NCBI GenBank assembly: GCA_965224575.1
Contig: CBDCZQ010000006.1
Coordinates: forward strand, 248,001-312,000
DNA: 64,000 bases
Direction: 5' to 3'
DNA from: QPIN01 sp965224575
GTDB taxonomy: Bacteria > Pseudomonadota > Gammaproteobacteria > Methylococcales > Methylomonadaceae
Shown here: piece after piece, positions 27,033-36,651 of the stretch
Numbering within the stretch: the stretch's first letter is position 1
Layout: each line of letters opens with the position of its first letter
Made by a program: the position numbers and the translations under genes
The notes under the pieces: model-generated
Seen by the model: only the letters and a program-made list of their open reading frames with translations
Told to the model about the DNA's origin: nothing
Database searches by the model: none

Positions 27033-28283
27033 ATGACACTTCATGCGGTAGGAATAAACTATAATACTGCGCCTGTTGCAATTCGGGAACGATTAGCATT
27101 CCCTGCTGAATTACTCGAACCCTCTCTTAAAACTCTATGGAATAGTCATAAAATTGATGGGGCAGCAATTTTATCTACCTGCAATCGAACAGAATTTTAT
27201 TTTCAAACTGACGAAAACGCCCCAAATACAATTATTGAATGGATTGCAGAAAATAAAAAAATACCGCCACGTGACTTTACCCCCTACTTATACAAATATA
27301 CTGACAGTCAGTCGATAAGACATATGTTTCGTGTTGCTTGTGGATTAGACTCAATGGTTCTTGGCGAACCACAAATTCTTGGTCAAATGAAAACAGCTTA
27401 TCAAGCAGCGTATGAGGCCGGTACATTAGGAAAACATCTAGGAAAATTATTCCATCACACTTTTTCAGCTGCCAAAAAAGTACGCACCGACACCGCAATT
27501 GGTTCCAGCCCAGTCTCAGTTGCTTTTGCTGCTGTACAATTAGCCCAACAAATTTTTGACTCACTATCAGAACAGACTGCACTGCTAATAGGAGCAGGAG
27601 AAACTATAGAGTTAACCGCCAGGCATTTATCTCAAAATAACATTGGCCGGATAATTATAGCTAATAGAACTTATGACAAAGCCCATCATTTAGCCACTCA
27701 GTTTAACGGATATGCCATTGATTTATCCGAAATCCCCAACCATTTAGCCGAAGCAGATATAGTTGTATCCTCTACCGCGAGTCAACTGCCTATTTTAGGT
27801 AAAGGTCGAGTTGAAAGTGCCATCAAAAAACGCAAACATAAACCTATGTTTATGGTTGATTTAGCTGTTCCTCGTGATATTGAAGCAGAAGTAGAACAAC
27901 TAAGAGATGTCTACCTCTATACTGTTGATGATTTACAGAATACTATAGACCAGAATATTGATTCCAGACGTAAGGCAGCTATACAAGCAGAAGAAATTAT
28001 TGATACCCAAGTTGAGTATTTTCTGTCATGGATGCGTTCCCAAGGTGCTCAATCAGTCATCAAAGATTATCGGCTACAAGCTGAATTAACACGCAATGAA
28101 GTACTTGCCAAAGCGATGACCCAATTAAAAAATGGTCGCTCTGCAGAAGATGTATTAAACCAATTAGCACATACTCTGACAAATAAACTTATCCACACTC
28201 CCAGCGCACAATTAAGGGAAGCGGGGGCAAATGATCGACATGACATAGTCGCCGCTGCAAGAGAAATATTTAAATTAAAATAA
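27033..28283 (+). CDS. hemA: Glutamyl-tRNA reductase
   Basis: HemA reduces glutamyl-tRNA(Glu) to glutamate semialdehyde with NADPH, the first step of C5 haem synthesis. The 416-residue product has the catalytic Cys50 in LSTCNRTEFY, the substrate pocket GEPQILGQMK, an NADPH-binding Rossmann region near residue 190 (ALLIGAGETIELTARHL) and a C-terminal dimerisation helix. It opens a run of closely spaced genes: the prfA ATG overlaps its stop (TAATG). The pairing of hemA with prfA and prmC is standard. Confidence 0.96.
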   Translation: MTLHAVGINYNTAPVAIRERLAFPAELLEPSLKTLWNSHKIDGAAILSTCNRTEFYFQTDENAPNTIIEWIAENKKIPPRDFTPYLYKYTDSQSIRHMFRVACGLDSMVLGEPQILGQMKTAYQAAYEAGTLGKHLGKLFHHTFSAAKKVRTDTAIGSSPVSVAFAAVQLAQQIFDSLSEQTALLIGAGETIELTARHLSQNNIGRIIIANRTYDKAHHLATQFNGYAIDLSEIPNHLAEADIVVSSTASQLPILGKGRVESAIKKRKHKPMFMVDLAVPRDIEAEVEQLRDVYLYTVDDLQNTIDQNIDSRRKAAIQAEEIIDTQVEYFLSWMRSQGAQSVIKDYRLQAELTRNEVLAKAMTQLKNGRSAEDVLNQLAHTLTNKLIHTPSAQLREAGANDRHDIVAAAREIFKLK

Positions 28284-29368
28284 TGAAAGCCTCAATACAA
28301 ACTAAACTTGAAAATCTTGGCGATCGCTTTGAAGAAATCGCAGCACTTCTGTCCCAACCTGAAGTACAAAGTGATCAAAATAAATTTCGATCATTAAGTC
28401 AGGAGTATGCTCAAATAGATCCTATTGTTACTTGCTATAGTCACTACAAAGAAAATGAAGAAACTATTAGCTCCTCACAAGAAATGGCCAAAGACTCTGA
28501 CCCTGAAATGAGAGAAATGGCCAAAGAGGAATTACTTGAGGCTGAGGCTGAAAAAGAATCACTCCAAAGTCAATTACAGATTTTATTGCTTCCCAAGGAT
28601 TCTAACGACAATAGAAATGTATTTTTAGAAGTTCGCGCCGGTACAGGTGGAGATGAAGCTTCTATTTTCTCAGGTGATTTAGCCAAAATGTACCAGCGTT
28701 TTTCAGAAAAACAAGGCTGGAAAACTGAAATCATCAATGAAAACCGAAGTGACCAAGGTGGCTATAAAGAAGTTATTCTACGCATTGTAGGTAAAGAAGT
28801 TTATTCACAATTAAAATTTGAATCTGGTGTTCATCGCGTACAACGTGTTCCAGAAACAGAATCTCAAGGCCGGGTTCACACCTCAGCTTGTACTGTCGCT
28901 ATTATGCCAGAAGTAGAAAGTATTGATGAGTATGAAATTAACTCATCTGATTTGCGGGTAGATACATTTAGAGCTTCTGGTTCAGGTGGTCAGCACGTTA
29001 ACAAAACAGATTCGGCTATTCGACTGACCCACCTACCAACGGGTGTTGTTGTAGAATGTCAAGATGAACGGTCTCAACATAAAAACAGAGCCAGGGCAAT
29101 GTCGTTATTACAATCTCGATTATTAACTGCTGAACAAGATAAACAGCAAGCAGAACAAGCAGAAGACAGAAAATCTCAAATAGGTTCAGGCGATAGATCA
29201 GAACGAATCCGCACCTACAATTATCCACAAGGACGTATGACTGACCACCGCATTAATCTAACTTTGTATAAACTAGATGAAATTATGCAAGGTGGATTAG
29301 AGCATGTCATTAACCCTTTAATTAGTGAACATCAAGCAGAACTATTAACCCAACTGGGTAATGACTGA
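28283..29368 (+). CDS. prfA: Peptide chain release factor 1
   Basis: RF1 terminates translation at UAA and UAG. The 361-residue product has the hydrolysis motif GGQ at 235-237 within ASGSGGQHVNK. The stop-codon recognition tripeptide of the PxT class is at 190-192, here Pro-Glu-Thr, where E. coli has Pro-Ala-Thr. It overlaps hemA by one base and prmC by eight, so translation is coupled. The GGQ glutamine is the substrate of the next gene product. Confidence 0.97.
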   Translation: MKASIQTKLENLGDRFEEIAALLSQPEVQSDQNKFRSLSQEYAQIDPIVTCYSHYKENEETISSSQEMAKDSDPEMREMAKEELLEAEAEKESLQSQLQILLLPKDSNDNRNVFLEVRAGTGGDEASIFSGDLAKMYQRFSEKQGWKTEIINENRSDQGGYKEVILRIVGKEVYSQLKFESGVHRVQRVPETESQGRVHTSACTVAIMPEVESIDEYEINSSDLRVDTFRASGSGGQHVNKTDSAIRLTHLPTGVVVECQDERSQHKNRARAMSLLQSRLLTAEQDKQQAEQAEDRKSQIGSGDRSERIRTYNYPQGRMTDHRINLTLYKLDEIMQGGLEHVINPLISEHQAELLTQLGND

Positions 29369-30206
29369 TATTCAAACAGCCTTATCTACTGCAACAAAAC
29401 TACTGAAAAAGACATCAGATTCCGCTTCACTTGATACAGAAGTCTTACTCTGTCATATTTTAAAAAAATCTAGGTCTCACCTTAAAGCCTGGCCTGAAAA
29501 AAAATTACAAGCAGAAGATAAACAGCAGTTTTTACAGTTGATTAAACAACGCCAACAAGGGGTTCCAATTGCTTATATTATTGGGAATAAAGAATTTTGG
29601 TCGCGCGATTTCAAAGTCAACAACCAAGTGTTAATACCTCGACCTGATACCGAATTATTAATTGAACTTAGCTTGTGCATTCTAGCCGATACACACAAAG
29701 CCAGCATCATTGATTTAGGAACAGGCAGCGGTATCATCGGCATTACCCTCGCAGCAGAACGACCAGATATTCATGTTATTGCCACCGACCTTAGCTCCCA
29801 GGCACTCACTATTGCAAAACAAAATGCAGCAACCCATCAAATCAAGAATATTAACTTTATCCAATCCAATTGGTTTGCCCAAATACCCGATTTAAAATTT
29901 GACTTAATCGTCAGCAATCCACCCTATATTGCCAATAATGATCCCCATTTATCTCAGGGTGATATTCGTTTTGAGCCTAAAAGTGCCTTAACATCGGAAA
30001 ACAAAGGTTTAAGTGATATCAAAAAAATCAGTAATCAGGCTCACAATTTTTTAACACATAATGGTACACTATTTATTGAACATGGCTTTGATCAACAAAA
30101 AGCTGTTCAAGCTATATTTAAATCATTTAATTACCACAACATCAAAACCCACCTCGACCTCTCTGGCAACCCTAGAGTAACAACAGGCCAATGGAAGACA
30201 AAATGA
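29361..30206 (+). CDS. prmC: Release factor glutamine methyltransferase
   Basis: PrmC N5-methylates the GGQ glutamine of RF1 and RF2 using S-adenosylmethionine. The 281-residue protein has a helical N-terminal domain, the SAM loop DLGTGSGIIG around 118-127 and the catalytic NPPY at 186-189. It overlaps prfA by eight bases, and its TGA stop overlaps the next start (ATGA). All key residues are present. Confidence 0.96.
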   Translation: MTDIQTALSTATKLLKKTSDSASLDTEVLLCHILKKSRSHLKAWPEKKLQAEDKQQFLQLIKQRQQGVPIAYIIGNKEFWSRDFKVNNQVLIPRPDTELLIELSLCILADTHKASIIDLGTGSGIIGITLAAERPDIHVIATDLSSQALTIAKQNAATHQIKNINFIQSNWFAQIPDLKFDLIVSNPPYIANNDPHLSQGDIRFEPKSALTSENKGLSDIKKISNQAHNFLTHNGTLFIEHGFDQQKAVQAIFKSFNYHNIKTHLDLSGNPRVTTGQWKTK

Positions 30207-30622
30207 AGCAAGAAGAATTTCAACTCCCTAGACGTGTCACTACCCAATTATTACATTTAGCACAAATTTCCCCGAAAAAAGAAATATGTGGCTTAATTGG
30301 TGCAAAAAATGGCATTGCCAACACCTGCTATCCAGTCCAGAATATCGCTGATCAACCAGAAACGCGTTTTCATATGGATGCTAAACAACAAATTAGTGCT
30401 ATATCTAACATTAGAGACAAAAACGAAACATTGTTTGCTATCTATCACTCTCATCCAACTGCACCCGCAGAGCCGTCAACTACTGATAAAGAACTTGCGG
30501 CTTACCCTGATGCACTTTATTTAATCATATCACTCAACACAAAAGGTGTACTTGAAATCAAAGGGTTTAGAATGATTGACGAATCTTTTACTGAAGTATC
30601 TCTCAGTATGCTTTCTGATTAA
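30203..30622 (+). CDS. JAMM/M67-family metallopeptidase-like protein
   Basis: The 139-residue product is a minimal Mov34/MPN/PAD-1 domain. It has the complete JAMM zinc motif: E27, then H82 and H84 in YHSHP, S92 and D95. Bacterial relatives remove cysteine or short tails from ubiquitin-like sulfur carriers such as CysO or ThiS. The ATG at 30203 overlaps the prmC stop and has GGAAG upstream. An ATG four codons earlier is less likely. No ThiF/MoeB-like partner is adjacent, although relatives often carry one here. Substrate unknown. Confidence 0.8.
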   Translation: MKQEEFQLPRRVTTQLLHLAQISPKKEICGLIGAKNGIANTCYPVQNIADQPETRFHMDAKQQISAISNIRDKNETLFAIYHSHPTAPAEPSTTDKELAAYPDALYLIISLNTKGVLEIKGFRMIDESFTEVSLSMLSD

Positions 30623-30633
30623 TATCTTAAGCG

Positions 30634-31428
30634 ATGAAGATTCTGTTCAAAATCTTCAGAATTCTTGTTTTATTAGTTATTTTCATATCACTTGCCTTTT
30701 ATACAAAAACGCAAAAACTAAAATCCCGAGCGTGGTCTGAACCTTTACAAATCATCATCTTCCCCATGAATGGTGACGGTAGCATGGTTACTGAACAATA
30801 TATCAAGCAACTTAAAACTGAAGCTTTTAACGATATTGATCTTTTTTTTCAAGATGAAGCCAAGCATTATAATTTATCTATTCAAAACCCCACTTTCACT
30901 GGTCTAGGTTCTATAATAAATGAACTCCCACCTGAAGCGCCATTGCCTGATGCTAGTTTCAGCAAAATTGCCTGGTGGAGCTTAAAACTCCGATACTGGG
31001 CTTATAAAACTACGCCTGATAACAATTCTAACTTACATCGTGTAAGAGCCTTCGTTTACTACCATCAAGCCGAAGAAAACAAACAATTACAACACTCACT
31101 TGGACTAGACAAAGGATTATTAGTCATTGCCCATACCTTTGCCTCCCATAAACTGGAGCAACAAAACAATATCGTTATTGCCCACGAGATATTACATACT
31201 CTAGGCGCAAGCGATAAATATGACAGAAATAACCAGCCCATATTCCCAGCCGGTTATGCTGAACCAGAAAAAAAACCTCTATTTCCACAATCACTTGCAG
31301 AAATAATGGCTGCTAAAATTCCTCAACCTAATCATCAAGCGGAAATGGCTGAAAGCCTTGAATATTGTATTATTGGCATGAAAACGGCTAAAGAAATCAA
31401 CTGGATTCAAAGTAAAACTCAGGATTAA
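30634..31428 (+). CDS. Membrane-anchored protein with a metzincin-like zinc motif (unrecognised family)
   Basis: This 264-residue protein does not match a family I know. It has one N-terminal membrane segment (about residues 5-23), so most of it is probably periplasmic. At 184-194 it carries HEILHTLGASD, matching the HExxHxxGxxD/H zinc-binding pattern of metzincin-type peptidases. A Met at about 225 (AEIMAA) is a possible Met-turn. It follows the JAMM gene by 11 bases, which suggests cotranscription. Proteolytic activity is inferred from the motif only. Confidence 0.6.
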   Translation: MKILFKIFRILVLLVIFISLAFYTKTQKLKSRAWSEPLQIIIFPMNGDGSMVTEQYIKQLKTEAFNDIDLFFQDEAKHYNLSIQNPTFTGLGSIINELPPEAPLPDASFSKIAWWSLKLRYWAYKTTPDNNSNLHRVRAFVYYHQAEENKQLQHSLGLDKGLLVIAHTFASHKLEQQNNIVIAHEILHTLGASDKYDRNNQPIFPAGYAEPEKKPLFPQSLAEIMAAKIPQPNHQAEMAESLEYCIIGMKTAKEINWIQSKTQD

Positions 31429-31495
31429 CAGCCAACTCCTTGTATTCCAATAATCTTCATCTAAACTAAAAGCACTAATTATCAGGAATAAAATA

Positions 31496-32452
31496 GTGCA
31501 ATTGTTTAACAAACTTTTCAGAAAGAACAAAGCCAGCAAAGGTATAACTGCTATAAGTTTTACCTCAGAAGGTATTGCGCTTGCCGTTTCTCAATATACA
31601 ATTAATCAAAAACCTAAACTGATTCACTGTGAATTCATTCACACAAACAATAAACAATTATCGCTTCAACAACTCACTGAAACACATCATTTGAAAGATT
31701 ACGACTGCCATCTTGTTCTTGCATCTGATGATTATCGTTTAATAACAATAGAACCACCTGCAGTTACCGAAAGTGAAATGTCAGAAGCTATTCGCTGGAA
31801 AGTGAGTGATTTGGTAGAGTTTCATATAGATGATGCAATTATTGATCACTATCCTCTTCCCGTTTCTGATCGTGTAAATACCGAAAAAAAAATGGAGGTT
31901 GTTGCCACGCCTAAATCCACTATTCAGCCTCTAATTGATTTATGCACATCGTGTAATTTACAAGTAAAAGTCATTGATATACAAGAAACTAGCCTTAGGA
32001 ATCTGGCAAGTTTACTCCCAGAAAATAAGACAGGAATCGCGGTACTCCATTTACAAAAAAATACCGGTCAAATTATTATTGAAAAGAAGGGGTTGATCCA
32101 CCTGAGCCGTAAATTAGCTATGGGCTTTGATCGATTAGGGTTCACTGATTCTTTTATGAGTGACGGACAAATAGAACTAGAACGAAATAGCTTGGCATTA
32201 GACATACAGCGTTCTTTTGATTATATAGAAAGTTATTACAACCTGCCTCCAATTTCAGAACTAGCTGTTATTCCTGTAACAAAGAACACACAAGGAATTT
32301 TAGACTTTCTTAATAATAATCATGGCATTACTAGCAGAATAATGGATTTATCTGCCATGATCGACAGTAATATTCTATTGAATGATAGTACTCAATCCCT
32401 ATGCGCTCCCGTTATTGGTGCCACTCTAAGGAAGGCTGGTGATTCAAAATGA
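31496..32452 (+). CDS. mshI: MSHA biogenesis protein MshI (PilM-like)
   Basis: A 318-residue cytoplasmic actin-like protein of the PilM type that forms the inner-membrane platform of the mannose-sensitive haemagglutinin (type IV) pilus. The central region EIRW-like EAIRWKVSDLVEFHIDD and an N-terminal KGITAISFTSEGIALAV resemble PilM. The start is GTG with GGA about 12 bases before it. The stop overlaps mshI2 by four bases (ATGA). The call is supported by the complete run of assembly genes that follows. Confidence 0.85.
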   Translation: MQLFNKLFRKNKASKGITAISFTSEGIALAVSQYTINQKPKLIHCEFIHTNNKQLSLQQLTETHHLKDYDCHLVLASDDYRLITIEPPAVTESEMSEAIRWKVSDLVEFHIDDAIIDHYPLPVSDRVNTEKKMEVVATPKSTIQPLIDLCTSCNLQVKVIDIQETSLRNLASLLPENKTGIAVLHLQKNTGQIIIEKKGLIHLSRKLAMGFDRLGFTDSFMSDGQIELERNSLALDIQRSFDYIESYYNLPPISELAVIPVTKNTQGILDFLNNNHGITSRIMDLSAMIDSNILLNDSTQSLCAPVIGATLRKAGDSK

Positions 32453-33072
32453 TTCAACAAGTAAACTTATACCAAGATGCGCTTAAAACCAAGACTACAC
32501 CAGGTTTAAATAACTATCTGTATGGAATATCTCTAGCTGCTTTATTATTTCTGGGGTTCAGTATTTATTTATTAATCGATCAGAACAATACTGAAGCAAA
32601 CATACAACAAGCTCATCAACAACTCAGTGATGCAGAATTGCATGTTCAATTAATGCAAGAGCAATATCCAGAGCAACAAGTAGACACCTTCATTCAACAA
32701 GAAATATCTCGTTATGAAAATATATTGAGCAGCTTATCTCAAGTTGTTTATTTATTATCTGATAATGAATCAGACCAGACTCAAGGTTTTTCCAGATATT
32801 TGTCTGCCTTAGCCAGACAAAGTTCTTCTGACATTTGGTTAACTGAAATATCTATTGATGCCGAAAAAAATTACCTTTCATTACATGGCAGCACTTTTAA
32901 TACAAAAACGATCCCAGAATTTTTACAAAAATTACATCATGAAGCTGTTTTTAAAGGGCGTGTTTTTGAATCATTAAACATGACTCAATCTATCAAAATA
33001 AAAAAACAGCTAGATTTCAACGTTAGTACTGCGGCAAAAAAATCAGAAGAAAAAAGTGAGTCTAATGAATAG
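32449..33072 (+). CDS. MSHA biogenesis protein MshI2 (PilN-like)
   Basis: A 207-residue inner-membrane protein with a short cytoplasmic N-terminus starting MIQQVNLYQD. This resembles the conserved INLLP-type motif by which PilN binds PilM. One membrane helix lies at about 25-44, followed by a coiled-coil periplasmic region. Four-base overlap with mshI and overlap with mshJ suggest one translationally coupled complex. Sequence divergence in this family is high, so the call rests largely on order and topology. Confidence 0.75.
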   Translation: MIQQVNLYQDALKTKTTPGLNNYLYGISLAALLFLGFSIYLLIDQNNTEANIQQAHQQLSDAELHVQLMQEQYPEQQVDTFIQQEISRYENILSSLSQVVYLLSDNESDQTQGFSRYLSALARQSSSDIWLTEISIDAEKNYLSLHGSTFNTKTIPEFLQKLHHEAVFKGRVFESLNMTQSIKIKKQLDFNVSTAAKKSEEKSESNE

Positions 33073-33697
33073 TCTTATTGAACAATTTAACACTTTAACA
33101 ACTAGAGAAAGATCAATACTACTAGCTACATTAGCCATTGTTTTTTTTGGTGCATGGGATAATTTTTTCTATCAGCCACTTATCGCAAACCATAATCAAT
33201 TAAAAGACCAGCTTTCTTCCATAAATCTTCAAGTTATGGAGCAGCAACAATCGGCAATGCTAATAGAAACTTTAGGGAAAACAGACCCTAACCAGACTAA
33301 TAAACAAAAGCTTAGCCAAATTAAAGTAGAGCTTAAAAAATCAAAGTCACAGCTAGGTATTGGAGAAAAAGTATTTGTTTCAGCTCATGTAATGGTAGAA
33401 GTTCTAAGCAATATCCTAAAAGAAAATAGTGCATTAAAATTGGTAAAACTGGAATCAATTCCAGTCACCTCCTTATCTAAATCTGACAAAGACCATTCAG
33501 GTGTTTACCGACATGGCTTATCTATTACTTTAAGAGGCAACTATCAAAATACGCTTAATTATCTAAAATCTTTGGAGTCGCTTCCCTGGAAATTCAGCTG
33601 GGATACCATTGACTATAAAGTTGAAAAGTACCCTATAGCCGAAACTACTTTACGTGTTTATACCTTAAGTTTTGAGGAGAATTGGCTTGGCTTATAA
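33056..33697 (+). CDS. mshJ: MSHA biogenesis protein MshJ (PilO/GspM-like)
   Basis: A 213-residue bitopic inner-membrane protein: a short N-terminus, one membrane segment around residues 21-38, a coiled-coil and a ferredoxin-like periplasmic domain in the last 100 residues. Position between the PilN-like and PilP-like genes identifies it as MshJ. Starts at GTG 33056 or ATG 33065 are both possible and both overlap the previous gene. Confidence 0.75.
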   Translation: MSLMNSLIEQFNTLTTRERSILLATLAIVFFGAWDNFFYQPLIANHNQLKDQLSSINLQVMEQQQSAMLIETLGKTDPNQTNKQKLSQIKVELKKSKSQLGIGEKVFVSAHVMVEVLSNILKENSALKLVKLESIPVTSLSKSDKDHSGVYRHGLSITLRGNYQNTLNYLKSLESLPWKFSWDTIDYKVEKYPIAETTLRVYTLSFEENWLGL

Positions 33698-34013
33698 AAA
33701 ATCATTATTTTTAATAGTAGGCTTATTGTATAACATCTACAGTTTTGCAGATTTTAGGGACCCAACTAAACCTGCTACTTATTTTCAAAATACAGGTGTT
33801 ATTGCACGCCAATCAAAACAATTAAAATTATCATCCATCTGGATTTCTGGTGACTCAAAGCGTGCGACCATCAATGGAGTGACAGCTCAACAAGGAGATT
33901 TTATTTTCTCCACGATTAAAATTTTAAAGATTGAAAATAATTCCGTATTAATCAAGCAAAAGGGTAAAACAAAAAAACTCAGCCTTTTTTCTCACTCTTT
34001 TAAGTCACAGTAA
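33687..34013 (+). CDS. mshK: MSHA biogenesis protein MshK (PilP-like)
   Basis: A short exported protein of about 108 residues with an N-terminal hydrophobic signal (LFLIVGLLYNIYSFA) followed by DFRDPTKPATY. That is the DP(T/M)xP pattern of pilotin-like PilP/GspC proteins that link the platform to the secretin. The preferred start is TTG at 33687 with GGAG 7 bases upstream. A TTG at 33672 is possible. The next gene encodes the secretin, as expected for MshK. Confidence 0.7.
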   Translation: MAYKKSLFLIVGLLYNIYSFADFRDPTKPATYFQNTGVIARQSKQLKLSSIWISGDSKRATINGVTAQQGDFIFSTIKILKIENNSVLIKQKGKTKKLSLFSHSFKSQ

Positions 34014-34028
34014 CAAAACACTTCAGCT

Positions 34029-35636
34029 ATGAAAAAACTTATCTTATTTTTTACAATAATCTCGTTATTGCTTTCATGCTCTACCATTCCGACAGCAACA
34101 CAAGACACTATTGACGAAGCATTTTCTGGCTCATCTACGCCAGCTCTGGTTGAGAAAAACCAAAAAATACCTGCTGAAATTAGTGACGCATTAGTACCTA
34201 ATTATAACCAAACACTTTTCAGCCAAAATAAACCATTAAGCCCCAGACTATTCAATATATCGGTTTATCAAGCTAAAGCGCGTGATTTTTTTATGGGACT
34301 CGTTGTCGATACCGAAGAAAACATGATGGTTCACCCTGATGTTAATGGATTAATTTCATTAGAATTAAAAAATGTAACGATTGATCAGGTGATGAATGCC
34401 ACACAAAAAGTTTACGGTTATAATTTCAAAAAAAATGACATTGGCTATATTGTTTACCCAGCCACCCTGCAAACAAAAATATTTAAACTTAATATTTTAG
34501 ACCTTATCAGGCAAGGCCAGTCAAACACTCAAGTGACTTCTGGTCAACTTTCAAGTGATGATAGTGGAAGCAGTTCAGAGTCATCAGATGACAACAATTC
34601 TAATAGTTCAAGCTCAGGGAGCTGGATCAAAACACAAACAAATTCTGATTCCTGGAGCGAAATAAAACTGGCTGTTCAATCAATAATTTCAATAGATCCA
34701 CAAGCATCTGTAGTTATTAATCGTCAATCAGGCATTCTTGTCGTTCGAGCAAAACCCATGCAACTAAGAGAAGTAGAAGATTTTATTTCTCATACACAAA
34801 AACAAAATAGCAAACAAGTTGTTCTGGAAGCAAAAATTATAGAGATTATTTTAGATGATAGTCATCAGGCGGGCGTTAATTGGCAAAGTGTTATAAGAGA
34901 AGGCATTAATAAAGCGCCCCTATTGACAGGCATAGGTGCTTTAACAGCATTAGATTCATTTAGAAATGTTTTTACTGTCGGTGGAAGTTGGGGAGATTTT
35001 AGTGCTTATGTTGAGTTATTAGAAACACAAGGCAAAGCAAATATATTATCCAGCCCTAGAATATCAACTTTAAATAACCAAAAGGCAATTATTAAAGTCG
35101 GCCAAGATGAATTCTTTATTACGGAAGTTTCAACCGATACGGAAACAAGTATTTCTGGTATACCCTCTCAAACTCAAGATATTACCTTTACACCTTTCTT
35201 TTCGGGCATTTCTTTAGATGTTACGCCTCAAATCAATGACAATGATGAAATTACGCTGCATATACACCCCTCAATTACGCGCGTAAAAGACCAGACAAAA
35301 AATTTCACTCTTAATGGAAAAGAAGGCTCATTGCCCATGGCATTAAATACTGTAAGGGAGTCTGACAGTATAATTAAAGCCAAAAATGGGCAGATTGTTG
35401 TTATTGGTGGGTTAATGCAGGAAATGAAAGAAGAAAGCAAAAGAGGTATTGCTGGGCTTTCTCAAATCCCCTATTTAGGTAACTTATTTAGAGTGAGCAC
35501 GGGTAAGACTAAAAAATCAGAATTAGTGATTCTTCTTAAACCAACCTTGATGAATAAGGCAAGTGATTGGGGACCAGCCCTTAATGCGAGTAAAAAACAA
35601 ATTAATCAACTGCGAAACTATCCATTATGGAAATAA
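34029..35636 (+). CDS. mshL: MSHA secretin MshL
   Basis: Outer-membrane secretin pore of the MSHA pilus machine. The 535-residue product has a lipoprotein signal with lipobox LLSC (Cys17) and an N-domain around 70-160. A Ser/Asp/Asn-rich low-complexity linker follows at about 175-200, then the secretin barrel domain (residues 250-520, with LEAKIIEIILDD and VVIGGLMQEMKEESKRG). The lipidated N-terminus suggests it reaches the outer membrane through the Lol pathway. Confidence 0.9.
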   Translation: MKKLILFFTIISLLLSCSTIPTATQDTIDEAFSGSSTPALVEKNQKIPAEISDALVPNYNQTLFSQNKPLSPRLFNISVYQAKARDFFMGLVVDTEENMMVHPDVNGLISLELKNVTIDQVMNATQKVYGYNFKKNDIGYIVYPATLQTKIFKLNILDLIRQGQSNTQVTSGQLSSDDSGSSSESSDDNNSNSSSSGSWIKTQTNSDSWSEIKLAVQSIISIDPQASVVINRQSGILVVRAKPMQLREVEDFISHTQKQNSKQVVLEAKIIEIILDDSHQAGVNWQSVIREGINKAPLLTGIGALTALDSFRNVFTVGGSWGDFSAYVELLETQGKANILSSPRISTLNNQKAIIKVGQDEFFITEVSTDTETSISGIPSQTQDITFTPFFSGISLDVTPQINDNDEITLHIHPSITRVKDQTKNFTLNGKEGSLPMALNTVRESDSIIKAKNGQIVVIGGLMQEMKEESKRGIAGLSQIPYLGNLFRVSTGKTKKSELVILLKPTLMNKASDWGPALNASKKQINQLRNYPLWK

Positions 35637-35688
35637 TCATAAGTTGGCAAAGAAATAGTACCCTTCTATCTACACAGGGTTAAGACCT

Positions 35689-36651
35689 ATGTATCTAAAA
35701 CATTTTGGTTTATCTGAGTTTCCATTTGGCTTAACACCCGACACACAATTTTACTTTAACTTGCCCAGTCATAAAGAGGCAATGAATGTTTTACGCATTG
35801 CACTAAATAGTGGTGAAGGCTTTATAAAAATAACCGGTGATGTTGGAACAGGTAAAACGATGTTGTGTAGAAAAGTCCTTAACTCACTAAAACACCCTTT
35901 TGTTACTGCCTACATTCCTAATCCACATTTAACACCCGCAGGTCTCCGCTTAGCGGTTGCTGAAGAACTAGACATTCCCTATTCTAAAGCGGTTATTCAA
36001 CGCATCAATATTGCTGATGAGTTAGGTATAAAACATTTTGGAGACAATGGTCAAAGCCAGGTTTTGCAACACATTACGACACATTTACTGAAATCAGCAG
36101 CAAAAAGACAAAAAACCGTCATCATTATTGATGAAGCTCAGGCAATGTCTGAAGAAAGCTTAGAAGCATTAAGACTATTAACTAATTTAGAAACAGAAAA
36201 ACAAAAATTATTACAAGTTATTTTATTAGGTCAACCTGAACTTGACACCTTATTACAAAAAAAATCAATTCGTCAATTTAGACAACGTATAACGTTTAGC
36301 TATAACTTAAAACACCTTACACTTAAAGAGGTGAGTGCTTATATTAAACATCGTTTACGTGTTGCTGATATTGAAAATCCAAATATTTTCTCTAAACCAG
36401 CACTCTTTGCATTACATTATTACAGCAAAGGTACACCCAGAATAATCAATATTCTTGCCCATAAAGCTATGTTATCTGCTTATGGAAAAGATTTAGAAAC
36501 AATAGGTTTAAAACAAATAATATTAGCCGCAAAAGATACTGATGTGACTAACAATCATTCTCATTCTTCTATAATCAAACAAGGTTTTTTCTTTACCTTA
36601 ATGACCAGCCTGGGTTTGCTAATTGCTCAACAAACAGGCGTTTTGTCATGA
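35689..36651 (+). CDS. mshM: MSHA biogenesis ATPase MshM (ExeA-like)
   Basis: A 320-residue AAA+ ATPase of the ExeA/GspA type, thought to help the secretin assemble through peptidoglycan. Walker A is TGDVGTGKT at about 49-57 and Walker B is IIIDEA at about 145-150. Sensor elements and a C-terminal membrane helix (about 298-318) are present. No peptidoglycan-binding domain is seen. It overlaps mshN by four bases. Confidence 0.88.
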   Translation: MYLKHFGLSEFPFGLTPDTQFYFNLPSHKEAMNVLRIALNSGEGFIKITGDVGTGKTMLCRKVLNSLKHPFVTAYIPNPHLTPAGLRLAVAEELDIPYSKAVIQRINIADELGIKHFGDNGQSQVLQHITTHLLKSAAKRQKTVIIIDEAQAMSEESLEALRLLTNLETEKQKLLQVILLGQPELDTLLQKKSIRQFRQRITFSYNLKHLTLKEVSAYIKHRLRVADIENPNIFSKPALFALHYYSKGTPRIINILAHKAMLSAYGKDLETIGLKQIILAAKDTDVTNNHSHSSIIKQGFFFTLMTSLGLLIAQQTGVLS

